Shown here piece by piece: positions 1-7,782 of a stretch of DNA of 64,000 bases. Below the pieces are notes generated by a model, which was not told the DNA's origin, did not search any database, and saw nothing but the letters and a program-made list of their open reading frames with translations. Each line of letters starts with the position of its first letter. The stretch's first letter is position 1. The position numbers and the translations under genes are program-made. Source of the DNA: Adiantum capillus-veneris (Eukaryota > Streptophyta > Polypodiopsida > Polypodiales > Pteridaceae); NCBI GenBank assembly GCA_014529385.2, contig CM043949.1, positions 108,745,977 to 108,809,976 on the forward strand, read 5' to 3'.

Positions 1-125
1 GCAAGGCTCTCTATCAAATCCCATTCGCAAGAAAGTATAGGGTAGCATACGTAGAACACTTGAGCAAAAGACAAAGGGTACCTTTCATAAAAAATAGAAG
101 TGCATGCCTCTGGTGAAGTAGCCAT
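1..125 (-). CDS. ORF4 of E1, 5' part only, unknown function
   Basis: A minus-strand frame starts at the ATG at 125-123 and stays open to the window edge. It is real because its protein matches ORF4 of E2 (13988-14377) although the DNA has diverged. Both contain ERYPL, then QVF, then CEWDL at the same spacing, and many of the base differences are silent. In-frame TAA lies just upstream in E1, which supports this start. It follows ORF3, the internal polypurine tract and a TATA-like sequence. I do not recognise the family. There is no signal peptide and no clear membrane segment in the visible part, so an envelope role is not supported. Confidence 0.6.
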   Translation of the reverse strand, partial: MATSPEACTSIFYERYPLSFAQVFYVCYPILSCEWDLIESL

Positions 126-293
126 TTCTGACAAGACAGATAGATTTGGTTAGGCCTTTAAAACATAAGAGTTGTTTTTGTGTGTTGCTTGAATTGACAC
201 GGTGAATTTGGACTTATATGTAAGATCTGATAGGGTCCTCTCTCGTTGCTAGTCGCTCTTGCTCTTTACTATTTTTGTTTTTTGTGAGTATAA

Positions 294-310
294 GGCTATA
301 TATATACATT
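294..310 (-). promoter_or_regulatory. TATA-like sequence upstream of ORF4 (E1)
   Basis: On the minus strand this reads TATATATATA inside a short block that is also present in E2 at 14468-14480. It lies about 170 bases upstream of the ORF4 ATG and downstream of the internal polypurine tract. A promoter role is inferred from position and from conservation between two copies; nothing else proves it. Confidence 0.35.
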
Positions 311-387
311 CCCTAAGATTGGAATTGAGAGGTCAGGGAGGAAGGTTGAGAGGGGAGCGAGTGAATGATTGATATTGTTAGCAAACA

Positions 388-401
388 CTCCCCCCTTCCT
401 T
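388..401 (-). other. Internal polypurine tract after ORF3 (E1)
   Basis: Minus strand AAGGAAGGGGGGAG directly follows the end of ORF3. The same tract follows ORF3 in E2 (14551-14565) and E3 (43400-43412). In E2 a second tract touches the 3' LTR, so this one is not the normal 3' PPT. It could act as an extra plus-strand primer site. It could also mark an older LTR border. Confidence 0.55.
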
Positions 402-408
402 GGGTAGA

Positions 409-1296
409 TCATACCTTTTGGAAGGAGGTCGTCACCTTTTGAAACCAATTGTTCCAAGTTGTTATGGGTGAAGGTTTTAACCAATAGTTTTCGACCGCCC
501 TATGCGTTTCATCTAGTTGCAAGGGTGGTAAGGTACTCTCCCATGATTTTATTGGCAACGTTGTTGTAGGTGGTGAACTTACCCCGAGAGGTGCAAACTC
601 TTTCGTGCTTGTATGGATATGTACAGTGGTAGGTGGAGGTTGTGTCGAAGCTTCTATTTGCGTATAGGAACTACATGAAGAGCAAGAAGCTTCATTTGAT
701 TTCCCTGTTCCTGAGCTAGGTGGAACAAATCGTTCTTTCTTTGGTACCCAAACTAGCTCTAGATCGGGTGTGTAACATTCCATGATTTTTTCTTTTCCGC
801 GATTTTCAATTTGTTTTGGAGCCACAGGATTGGGTTTACATGGGCCAGGTGACAGGTAAGAGTACACTTTACGTTTGGGCACCCAGATTTGATCATTTCC
901 TTCATAGTATCCTTGGGCTTCCAATAGTCGTTTAGGAATCCAACGCAACGTTTCTTTACATTTCTTGGAGTGAGTGGGACGGTTCTTACAAGGTTTCCGT
1001 TTTTTTGCATCAACCATGCTCACTACAGAGGCTTTAGGGACCCACTTGTATGTTTTCTGTGTTATATTAGGATGGTTCTTGTGTGTCTCAAGCTTTCTTT
1101 CAACTACATCAGTTGAAGCTCTAGAGAGTTGGGCTATGGGGACGTATGGTTCAACCTCCTGGACATGCAATGTCTTGGGTTTTATTTCCTTAGGCAATAT
1201 CTCAGGGACTATGGCTTGAGTGGTAGGGCTAAGAGTTGGTTTTTGCGTTGTAACACCCCCAGTCCCCCAATCAATAGTGCATTTGGTGGCTATCAT
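409..1296 (-). CDS. ORF3 of E1: W[VI]PK-repeat protein fused to protease tail
   Basis: An open frame of 295 residues, in frame with the pol segment that ends at 1297 and separated from it by one TGA. The first residues (MIATKCTIDWG) look like the end of a retropepsin fold, so the domain that begins in pol seems to continue here. The rest is basic and carries four short motifs, KWVPK, RWIPK, IWVPK and VWVPK, spaced 20-60 residues apart. Then comes a serine/cysteine cluster and a threonine/proline-rich tail. E2 has a matching 277-residue frame and E3 a broken one, so the ORF is a conserved part of this family. I know no function for it. The ATG at 1296-1294 may be a re-start or may only be internal to a longer frame. 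Confidence 0.75.
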   Translation of the reverse strand: MIATKCTIDWGTGGVTTQKPTLSPTTQAIVPEILPKEIKPKTLHVQEVEPYVPIAQLSRASTDVVERKLETHKNHPNITQKTYKWVPKASVVSMVDAKKRKPCKNRPTHSKKCKETLRWIPKRLLEAQGYYEGNDQIWVPKRKVYSYLSPGPCKPNPVAPKQIENRGKEKIMECYTPDLELVWVPKKERFVPPSSGTGKSNEASCSSCSSYTQIEASTQPPPTTVHIHTSTKEFAPLGVSSPPTTTLPIKSWESTLPPLQLDETHRAVENYWLKPSPITTWNNWFQKVTTSFQKV

Positions 1297-4164
1297 TCAC
1301 GTGCGGCCTAGGTTTATATTACCCTCCATAGTTCCAGTAGGCATGACCAAAAAGTCTTGAGCTACAATCCCATTGTCATAATTGACAGAAGTGTGCCAGA
1401 TTTCAAAAACCGTAGTTTTTTTCTTGTTGACACCCTTGACTTGGATAATACTCTCAGATAGAGGTGGCTTCCCTAATTGACACCACACCCCATAGGATAG
1501 CAGATTATATTTAGCACCCGTGTCCAATAAGGCGTTATATAGCACTTTTCCATAGGCACTATTTAACTCAATGGGGTATCGTAGAGGTGTGTCAGAGTCC
1601 AACCCATCCTCTTCGATTTCCACCTGGAACGCATTTGTGACTCCAAGGTTAGCCTCTCGTTTTTGTCTTATACGTTGTTGTCGCTCCTTAGCCTCAGCCT
1701 GAGCTTGTATCTTGTTTAACTCGGTTTGTGCTTTGGCGGCCTTCTTTTGATGAATGGCCCGTAGTTCTTCTTGGCTTAAAGGATCATAATATCTTTTGAA
1801 TTTACTCCCATTGAGGAATCCAATGGTTTCAACTCCATCAAGAGTTTCCACACGAAGGGTACCTTGTGGGGTAATTTCACATACTCTATATGGTCCTTTA
1901 CCAGCATATTTCAACTTTTTCTTCTCTTTACGTACTCCATACATAAGGACTTTATCACCAACTTTGATGTCCTTGTCCTTCACATGGCGATCAAACCACT
2001 TGTTTCTCCTATCCTTTTCCACAAGAGCATTTTGCACAGCCAACTGTCTCTCTTCGTCTAGTTTTTCTAAGATATACAAACGCTCGGTTAAGGGGTTACC
2101 ATTCCATCCTTCTTGCGAAGCTACCCTAAGACTAGGAATGACAAACTCCCAAGGCATAACCGCTTCTTGGCCGTATACCATTTTGAATGGCGTACAATTA
2201 ATAGCCACTTTATAAGCAGTACGATAAGCCCATAGAGCAGATGTCAACTTCAAATCCCAATCAGTGCGATGAGCTTCTACCGTCTTGGTTAAAATAGAGA
2301 TTAGAGTCTTGTTGGTGCTCTCGGCTTGTCCATTAGCTTGCGGGTAATAAGGTGTAGACTTATGGTGGGATATCATAAAGGTCGTGGTAATCTCTCTTAT
2401 TACCTCATTTATAAAATGGGTAACAATTTCAAAAGGGCAACCAAATCTTGTGATAATGTTCTCAAAAAGAAACTTAGATGTTGTCCTCACGTCAGCTTTT
2501 TGTGAAGCCTTAGCTTCAGCCCACTTTGTTACATAGTCCGTAGCAACTAGAATATATCGAGGTTGAGTGTTGCGAGCTGCGGGACTAATTGGACCTACAA
2601 AGTCTAAGCCCCATTTTTCAAATGGTTGGGTTACTTTAATAGGATGTAAGGGCATTCTGTCTTTGCGCTGTGTGGTCTTGTAACGTTGGCACTCATCACA
2701 CCCTTTTGCAAAAAGTGATGCATCCTTAAATAAAGTTGGCCACCAATAGCCTGATTGCAGCACCTTTCTAGCAGTCAGGTCTCCTGAAAAATGTCCTCCT
2801 GCTATGCCCATATGTGCTTCTTGCAAGATATACAAATATTCATCCTCGCGGGCACAACGCTTAAGAATATCATCCTTGCCTAATCTATACAGAGTTCCGG
2901 CAATCAAACAATAGGGTTCACATTCTTTTACTAGCCTTCGAGCGATATCCTTACGAAGTTCCTTGGGTGGAAAACCATTAACTAAAAAGTTAACAATGTT
3001 CTCACTCCATTCAGGCATAGTCTCAACTATGAATAGGGAAGTATCGGGTAATTCATCATCAACTCCTGTAGGGGCTTCACCATTGGGTATGCGAGACAAA
3101 TGATCAGCCATGACGTGCCTTTTATCGGGTCTCACTACAATCGTGAAATCAAACTCCAGAAGAATTAACAACCATCGTGTGATTCTTCCTGTGGAGCATG
3201 GCTTGTTTACCAGATACAGCAACGCTTGATGGTCCACATAAAATACAAACTTGTTTGCCAGAAGGTAGTAGCGAAATTTCTTTACTGCATAAACCATTGC
3301 CAAACCTTCTCGCTCTGTAGTGGTGTAGTTCCTTTCAGCATCGTTCAATTGACGGCTTGCAAAGCTAATGGGATAGTCCAATTTATGTTCTCCTGGTTGA
3401 GTGAGAACACACCCAATAGCAAAGTTTGATGCATCAATATGCACATGGAAAATGACATCCCAGTTAGGTGTCCTTAAAATCGGAGCACTTGCTAGTGTTT
3501 TCTTCAATTGTTCATAGGCCTGGTCACACTCTTCAGTCCATTTAAATTCAATGAGAAGCTTGTACAAAGGACGTGCTATCTCAGCGAAAAATAAAATAAA
3601 CCGTCGATAATAACCCACGTGTCCCATGAACCTTTGAACTCCCTTGTAATTGGTTGGTGGTGGTAACTCTAGAATCACTTTAATTTTGCTCTCATCGGTT
3701 GAGATACCATTCTTGGATACTATATGCCCTAAAATAACTCCATGCTTGACCCAAAATTGGCATTTGAACGGGTTCAATGAGATACGATATAACCTACACT
3801 TTTCAAACACCTTCCGCAAACATGATAGATGTTCCTTCCAAGAAGAGTAAACACAAAGGTCATCTAAGAAAGCTTCACAAAACTCTCTCAAATATTCTTT
3901 AAAAGCAGTGTTTATTAATCGTTGGAATGTAGCAGGGGCATTTGTTAAGCCAAAAGCCATCACACGAAATGCAAACACGCCAAATTCTGTGATGAAGGCA
4001 GTTTTAGCTTGGTCCTCTAGCGCTATCGTGATTTGATTGTAGCCTGAGTACCCATCTAGAAAGCTATAAGCTTCCTTGCCTGCAACTCTTTCGAGTACAT
4101 GTTCGGAATATGGTAGGGGGTAATGCTCTCTTCTAGTAGCTGCATTAACTTTTTTGAGGTCCAC
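1297..4164 (-). CDS. pol: Pol of E1: RT, RNase H, integrase, C-terminal retropepsin-like domain
   Basis: A 955-residue open segment, in frame with the segment before it. Its first codon is GTG, not a true start; the preceding TGA replaces a Cys codon of the RT. Visible are the RT palm (FLDD, residues 99-102), RNase H acidic residues D244, E286, D311 and D354, the integrase HHCC finger (H451, H458, C489, C492), and integrase D521 and E615. The second integrase Asp is missing: compared with E2, about 12 bases are lost before THFIN near residue 582. A GPY motif (757-759) and a charged helix (about 800-835) follow. Residues 860-955 form a second retropepsin-like domain with D881-T-G-A. No chromodomain is seen. 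A C-terminal protease is highly unusual for plant gypsy elements. Confidence 0.9.
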   Translation of the reverse strand: MDLKKVNAATRREHYPLPYSEHVLERVAGKEAYSFLDGYSGYNQITIALEDQAKTAFITEFGVFAFRVMAFGLTNAPATFQRLINTAFKEYLREFCEAFLDDLCVYSSWKEHLSCLRKVFEKCRLYRISLNPFKCQFWVKHGVILGHIVSKNGISTDESKIKVILELPPPTNYKGVQRFMGHVGYYRRFILFFAEIARPLYKLLIEFKWTEECDQAYEQLKKTLASAPILRTPNWDVIFHVHIDASNFAIGCVLTQPGEHKLDYPISFASRQLNDAERNYTTTEREGLAMVYAVKKFRYYLLANKFVFYVDHQALLYLVNKPCSTGRITRWLLILLEFDFTIVVRPDKRHVMADHLSRIPNGEAPTGVDDELPDTSLFIVETMPEWSENIVNFLVNGFPPKELRKDIARRLVKECEPYCLIAGTLYRLGKDDILKRCAREDEYLYILQEAHMGIAGGHFSGDLTARKVLQSGYWWPTLFKDASLFAKGCDECQRYKTTQRKDRMPLHPIKVTQPFEKWGLDFVGPISPAARNTQPRYILVATDYVTKWAEAKASQKADVRTTSKFLFENIITRFGCPFEIVTHFINEVIREITTTFMISHHKSTPYYPQANGQAESTNKTLISILTKTVEAHRTDWDLKLTSALWAYRTAYKVAINCTPFKMVYGQEAVMPWEFVIPSLRVASQEGWNGNPLTERLYILEKLDEERQLAVQNALVEKDRRNKWFDRHVKDKDIKVGDKVLMYGVRKEKKKLKYAGKGPYRVCEITPQGTLRVETLDGVETIGFLNGSKFKRYYDPLSQEELRAIHQKKAAKAQTELNKIQAQAEAKERQQRIRQKREANLGVTNAFQVEIEEDGLDSDTPLRYPIELNSAYGKVLYNALLDTGAKYNLLSYGVWCQLGKPPLSESIIQVKGVNKKKTTVFEIWHTSVNYDNGIVAQDFLVMPTGTMEGNINLGRT

Positions 4165-5619
4165 TCACACCCTGAGTTTCCCATTCTTTTTTGGCACGAT
4201 AACTATTGGAGACACCCATTCAGAGTGTTCAATAGGATATATGAACCCACATTTGATAAGCTTTTCTAGTTCTTCTTGAATGATCTTTGCGTACTTAGGA
4301 TTCATCGGGTAGGGTCTTTGTTGTACGGGATTCGCAGTGCTAATCATAGGGATTGTATGTTGGACCACAGAAGGTGGAACACCTTTCATATCATGGTATG
4401 TCCAAGCGAATACGTCCTTGAATTCCTTGAGAAGCTCTTTGAGGACCGCCTCTTCAACTTCTGTGAGGTCTTGGGCAATAAAAACAGGTTTTGATTCTTC
4501 ACCGGGGTCAGCTAATTCTATTTCTTTAACTATTGCCGGACCATCATAGATTCCATTATTCCCATCGATAGGTATCCTTTGGGCTTTTGTGTACACAACC
4601 TTTGCTTCCCCTGTGGTGTAAGATTTGAAATGTTCTGGTGCAGGATGCAAGTCTGTGGATTCTGGTTGTGCTTTGGTTTGTGCTTCCATTTCTGCTTTCT
4701 TGTGTTGTCGAGCTAACTCTTGGTTTTGACGCCTCCTTGCAGTGCGGCTCAACTTTGGCTTGTCTATGATCTCTAATTGGGCTATGTCATGGGGTCGTGG
4801 TCTACACCACATAACATTTTGGAGATATTCACCCCAATTGTCTACCAATTTTCGATGAGCATCACATGCTCCTATATAACTGAGCCATTCTGCTGAGGAT
4901 CTCTTCTTTTTTATCCTAGCACGTACATTGGCTCGATATCGACGCCTCTTAAGGTTTTTCTTTTTCTTATTTGAGACCTGCTTTTGATTTGCATTTAGAT
5001 GTGGCTCACTAAAGGAGTCCTCGTTGGTGTCCTCTTCACTCTCGGGGGAGCTATCATCGGTTGATGTGCTCGGTCCTTCCGAATGTTTTGACTCTGAACT
5101 TGCTCCACTCTCTAATTCATGAGCTTCAGAATCCATTTCACTCTGGGAGTCAGTGTCCAAGTCGTGTTGGTCAAAGTCTCCTATCGAGCTATCGGTGTCA
5201 CTGTCAGATTGGTCCACAATTGCCTTGCCCTTAGAAGATGCATCTATGGCACTTATCATGTTCAGAGGTGCAATTTGTGGTACCTCTTCCCCCTCTGGTG
5301 TGACCCAAGTGGTTCCTCTATTTCCCCAGGTATCTATGGTTGTAGCTAGGTGTACCCAGTCTACGTTGTCTGATTCCGTCATACTCGGTAACACATCCAT
5401 GTAAGGAGAATCTTGGCCAATGTCTATATCCTTCTTACAAGTGTAACAATATTGTAGTGGGGCCGAGTGAACTGTGGTGTCAGAGCGATGATCAATAATG
5501 GTTTTACTCCCTAAGGGGTGTACCTTATCAGTCACCAAATCCACTCTAAGGACAGAGTCTTGGAATTGCAAATAGACATGATTTTTAGACCAATCATGAA
5601 CCATTTGTGCTTCCCTCAT
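4165..5619 (-). CDS. Pol of E1: linker and RT N-terminus
   Basis: A 484-residue open segment in the same frame as the segments on either side. It begins just after ILG-stop-PF, where E2 reads ILGRPF, so the upstream TGA is a mutated Arg codon. The middle is strongly acidic and Ser-rich (roughly residues 130-215). A basic patch follows (about 220-245, KKKKNLKRRRYRANVRARIK), which could be a nuclear localisation signal. The end holds the start of the reverse transcriptase (EFKDVFAWTYHDMKGV, then the fingers region up to NGKLRV). The frame stops at TGA 4165-4167, where gypsy RTs have a codon before VDLKKVN. The segment therefore links protease 1 to RT. Confidence 0.85.
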   Translation of the reverse strand: MREAQMVHDWSKNHVYLQFQDSVLRVDLVTDKVHPLGSKTIIDHRSDTTVHSAPLQYCYTCKKDIDIGQDSPYMDVLPSMTESDNVDWVHLATTIDTWGNRGTTWVTPEGEEVPQIAPLNMISAIDASSKGKAIVDQSDSDTDSSIGDFDQHDLDTDSQSEMDSEAHELESGASSESKHSEGPSTSTDDSSPESEEDTNEDSFSEPHLNANQKQVSNKKKKNLKRRRYRANVRARIKKKRSSAEWLSYIGACDAHRKLVDNWGEYLQNVMWCRPRPHDIAQLEIIDKPKLSRTARRRQNQELARQHKKAEMEAQTKAQPESTDLHPAPEHFKSYTTGEAKVVYTKAQRIPIDGNNGIYDGPAIVKEIELADPGEESKPVFIAQDLTEVEEAVLKELLKEFKDVFAWTYHDMKGVPPSVVQHTIPMISTANPVQQRPYPMNPKYAKIIQEELEKLIKCGFIYPIEHSEWVSPIVIVPKKNGKLRV

Positions 5620-5625
5620 GAATGG

Positions 5626-7782
5626 TCATCCTAAAATCATTTCATATGACATAAGGTGTTTAGAGAAATCCATCACAATGAACGTATGTCGTACCTTGTG
5701 TCCTAGAACTTTGATCTTAAGATCCTTGAGCATCCCCATAGGTTTGGCTATGGTACCATTTGCCATCTTTACCACAATGTTAGTAACACTGAGGCGGGGT
5801 TTTCCCATGGATTCCCAACAATCTTTTGTAACGATGCTAACTCCCGCACCACCATCAAGAATTCCCTTTATAGTTAATCCCTTGGTAGTGATGGGTGGGG
5901 TCGCATTAGACTCGTCGCCTTCAAAATACTGCCCTAATTCGTTAATGGGTACCTCGATCACAGACTCGTGTCCATCTAAGTCAAGTGATTGCACATGATT
6001 TTCCTCATCAATAATAATCGAGTCAGGCCTATTTGGTTGCGCAAACTGCGGTAATCCCGTTCGTAGCTCTCCGTTAAGGAATGCTCGAAGTGCAAGGAAT
6101 AACTCAGGATCTCCATACAGCTTTGCTATGATCGTGGTTCGGACCTCAGAAGACATGAAGTCCACTAGTTTGGCAACATTCATTGGCATTTTGCAGGGTG
6201 TAGGTCCTTGACTAGGAACTGGTGAGGATGGAATCTCATATTCCTCAATGGGATCAGGTATTCCTTCGTTAAACATCCTTTTCAACAAGAAAGGTGTATG
6301 CTCACTTTCTGGTGTCCTGTCCTCACTCCCTTCTTGGATGATACTAGATATGGCTAACGGGCTATGGTTCATGTGGGGTGGATGAACTTGCGTGGGAAAC
6401 ACTGTGTCATGGATTTTGACATGCATGGGTTCTGGTTCTAGTTTCCTTTGAGTCTCCTCCACTAAACCTCTTAGATGTTTCACCCGCTCAATCTCGTCTA
6501 CTGGGTTTGGGTACGTCCCAATCTTCTTTTTACGATTCTTCCCTTTTTGCCTTTGCGGTTTATCTTGGGGGTCTTGGATTGGATTTGGAAACACTTGTGG
6601 TGTTTTTAGAGGCTCTTTATGGTTTTCTCTTATTCGGTTTTCATTTGGTTCCATGTTACGATTTTCTTTGTCGGTCTTTCCCTTTGTGGTATTGGTTCTA
6701 GTCTCCATTGTCTCGATTGAATCTGAATCATCCTCGAGGTCATTCATATACACGGGGTCATCTCCTGTTCCTATGTTTGTTTTGGAACTTGGCTTTGAAT
6801 TTCCCGTATTCTGCGACCTCTTCCTTTGCGTTTTCTTTTTCTTTGCTTGGATAACTGACGCGGTATCTCTCTCTTCGAGGATATGGCCTGGCCCTTGAAG
6901 CATGGACCGTGTAATCGCATAAGCGGGTGCGACGGGTGGTATTGGCGATGTCACACTAGCAATTTCGACCAAATTTAGGGGTGTGATTTTAGGCGCATTT
7001 GGGTTATAGGGGCATTGGGAAATCAAGTGATCTATGCCACAACGATTACATGTGAGTATTGGCATTGCAGACGTGCTCCCTTGATTCATTTGCATCTGTG
7101 CAACATTCTTTTGTAGCCTAATAGGGCACTCCGCTGCCCGATGTGGTCCACCACACTTGTAGCATTGAAGAGGTGGCCTCCTAGCCTGGGTGTTGATATT
7201 TTGACCTCTGGATGCGAGAGCAGCAGCTTGATAAACCGGCTTGACTTGCCCCCAACAATCTTCCATGTAGTATATAGGACACTCTTCCAATGTATCAAGT
7301 CCGTAGGCAATACTAGTGTCTATTTCCTCCTCACAGCCATCTGCATAAGCATTTGATGGCTCGCAACCCACTTGGTTCATAGGGGCGACTCTTGGATGTG
7401 GGGGCTGCGGTCCTAGCACAGGAGGTGGTAGCGGTGTAGCTTGTACAACATTTTGAGATCTAGGGACCATGTGTTGCGGTAGTTGCTCAACAGGTGGAGC
7501 AGACATCAATACAGGAGCTCGAGGTGCATCCGTCCAGGCTACAGGTGCTCTATTTTCCATCATACGTTTGATCATTAAACAATCCTTAGCTTGGTGACCA
7601 TACCTACCACATGCGTTGCAAGTTCTATTAAATTTTACTCTAAACGTAGGGCACTCACTAGTGCTATGTGGACCTAAGCAAATGGAACACCATTGTTGCT
7701 CCCTTCTTGGATACATGTGACTATTTTGAGGGGGTCGATTATCCTTAAGAGACTCTTGGATTGCCTTGGTGAGGTCTGTCAA
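5626..7782 (-). CDS. Gag-Pol of E1: four zinc knuckles and protease-like domain 1
   Basis: A 718-residue open segment with no ATG at its start (TTG). It is the continuation of Gag after a small indel; in E2 the same junction is in frame. Four nucleocapsid-type fingers are visible: C32-C35-H39-C44, C55-C58-H63-C68, C207-C210-H214-C219 and C245-C248-H252-C257. Only the second has the standard CX2CX4HX4C spacing; the others are CX2CX3HX4C. A long basic and charged linker follows. Residues about 635-718 resemble a retropepsin (GILDGGAGVSIVTKDCW ... MILG), but the active-site triplet is D643-G-G instead of D-S/T-G. The final Gly is followed by TGA in place of an Arg codon. Confidence 0.88.
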   Translation of the reverse strand: MTDLTKAIQESLKDNRPPQNSHMYPRREQQWCSICLGPHSTSECPTFRVKFNRTCNACGRYGHQAKDCLMIKRMMENRAPVAWTDAPRAPVLMSAPPVEQLPQHMVPRSQNVVQATPLPPPVLGPQPPHPRVAPMNQVGCEPSNAYADGCEEEIDTSIAYGLDTLEECPIYYMEDCWGQVKPVYQAAALASRGQNINTQARRPPLQCYKCGGPHRAAECPIRLQKNVAQMQMNQGSTSAMPILTCNRCGIDHLISQCPYNPNAPKITPLNLVEIASVTSPIPPVAPAYAITRSMLQGPGHILEERDTASVIQAKKKKTQRKRSQNTGNSKPSSKTNIGTGDDPVYMNDLEDDSDSIETMETRTNTTKGKTDKENRNMEPNENRIRENHKEPLKTPQVFPNPIQDPQDKPQRQKGKNRKKKIGTYPNPVDEIERVKHLRGLVEETQRKLEPEPMHVKIHDTVFPTQVHPPHMNHSPLAISSIIQEGSEDRTPESEHTPFLLKRMFNEGIPDPIEEYEIPSSPVPSQGPTPCKMPMNVAKLVDFMSSEVRTTIIAKLYGDPELFLALRAFLNGELRTGLPQFAQPNRPDSIIIDEENHVQSLDLDGHESVIEVPINELGQYFEGDESNATPPITTKGLTIKGILDGGAGVSIVTKDCWESMGKPRLSVTNIVVKMANGTIAKPMGMLKDLKIKVLGHKVRHTFIVMDFSKHLMSYEMILG

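Noticed and set aside
7779-7782. Four-base overlap of Gag and the next frame as a programmed frameshift
   Set aside because: E2 has a continuous frame at the same place, and E1 differs by a small indel there.
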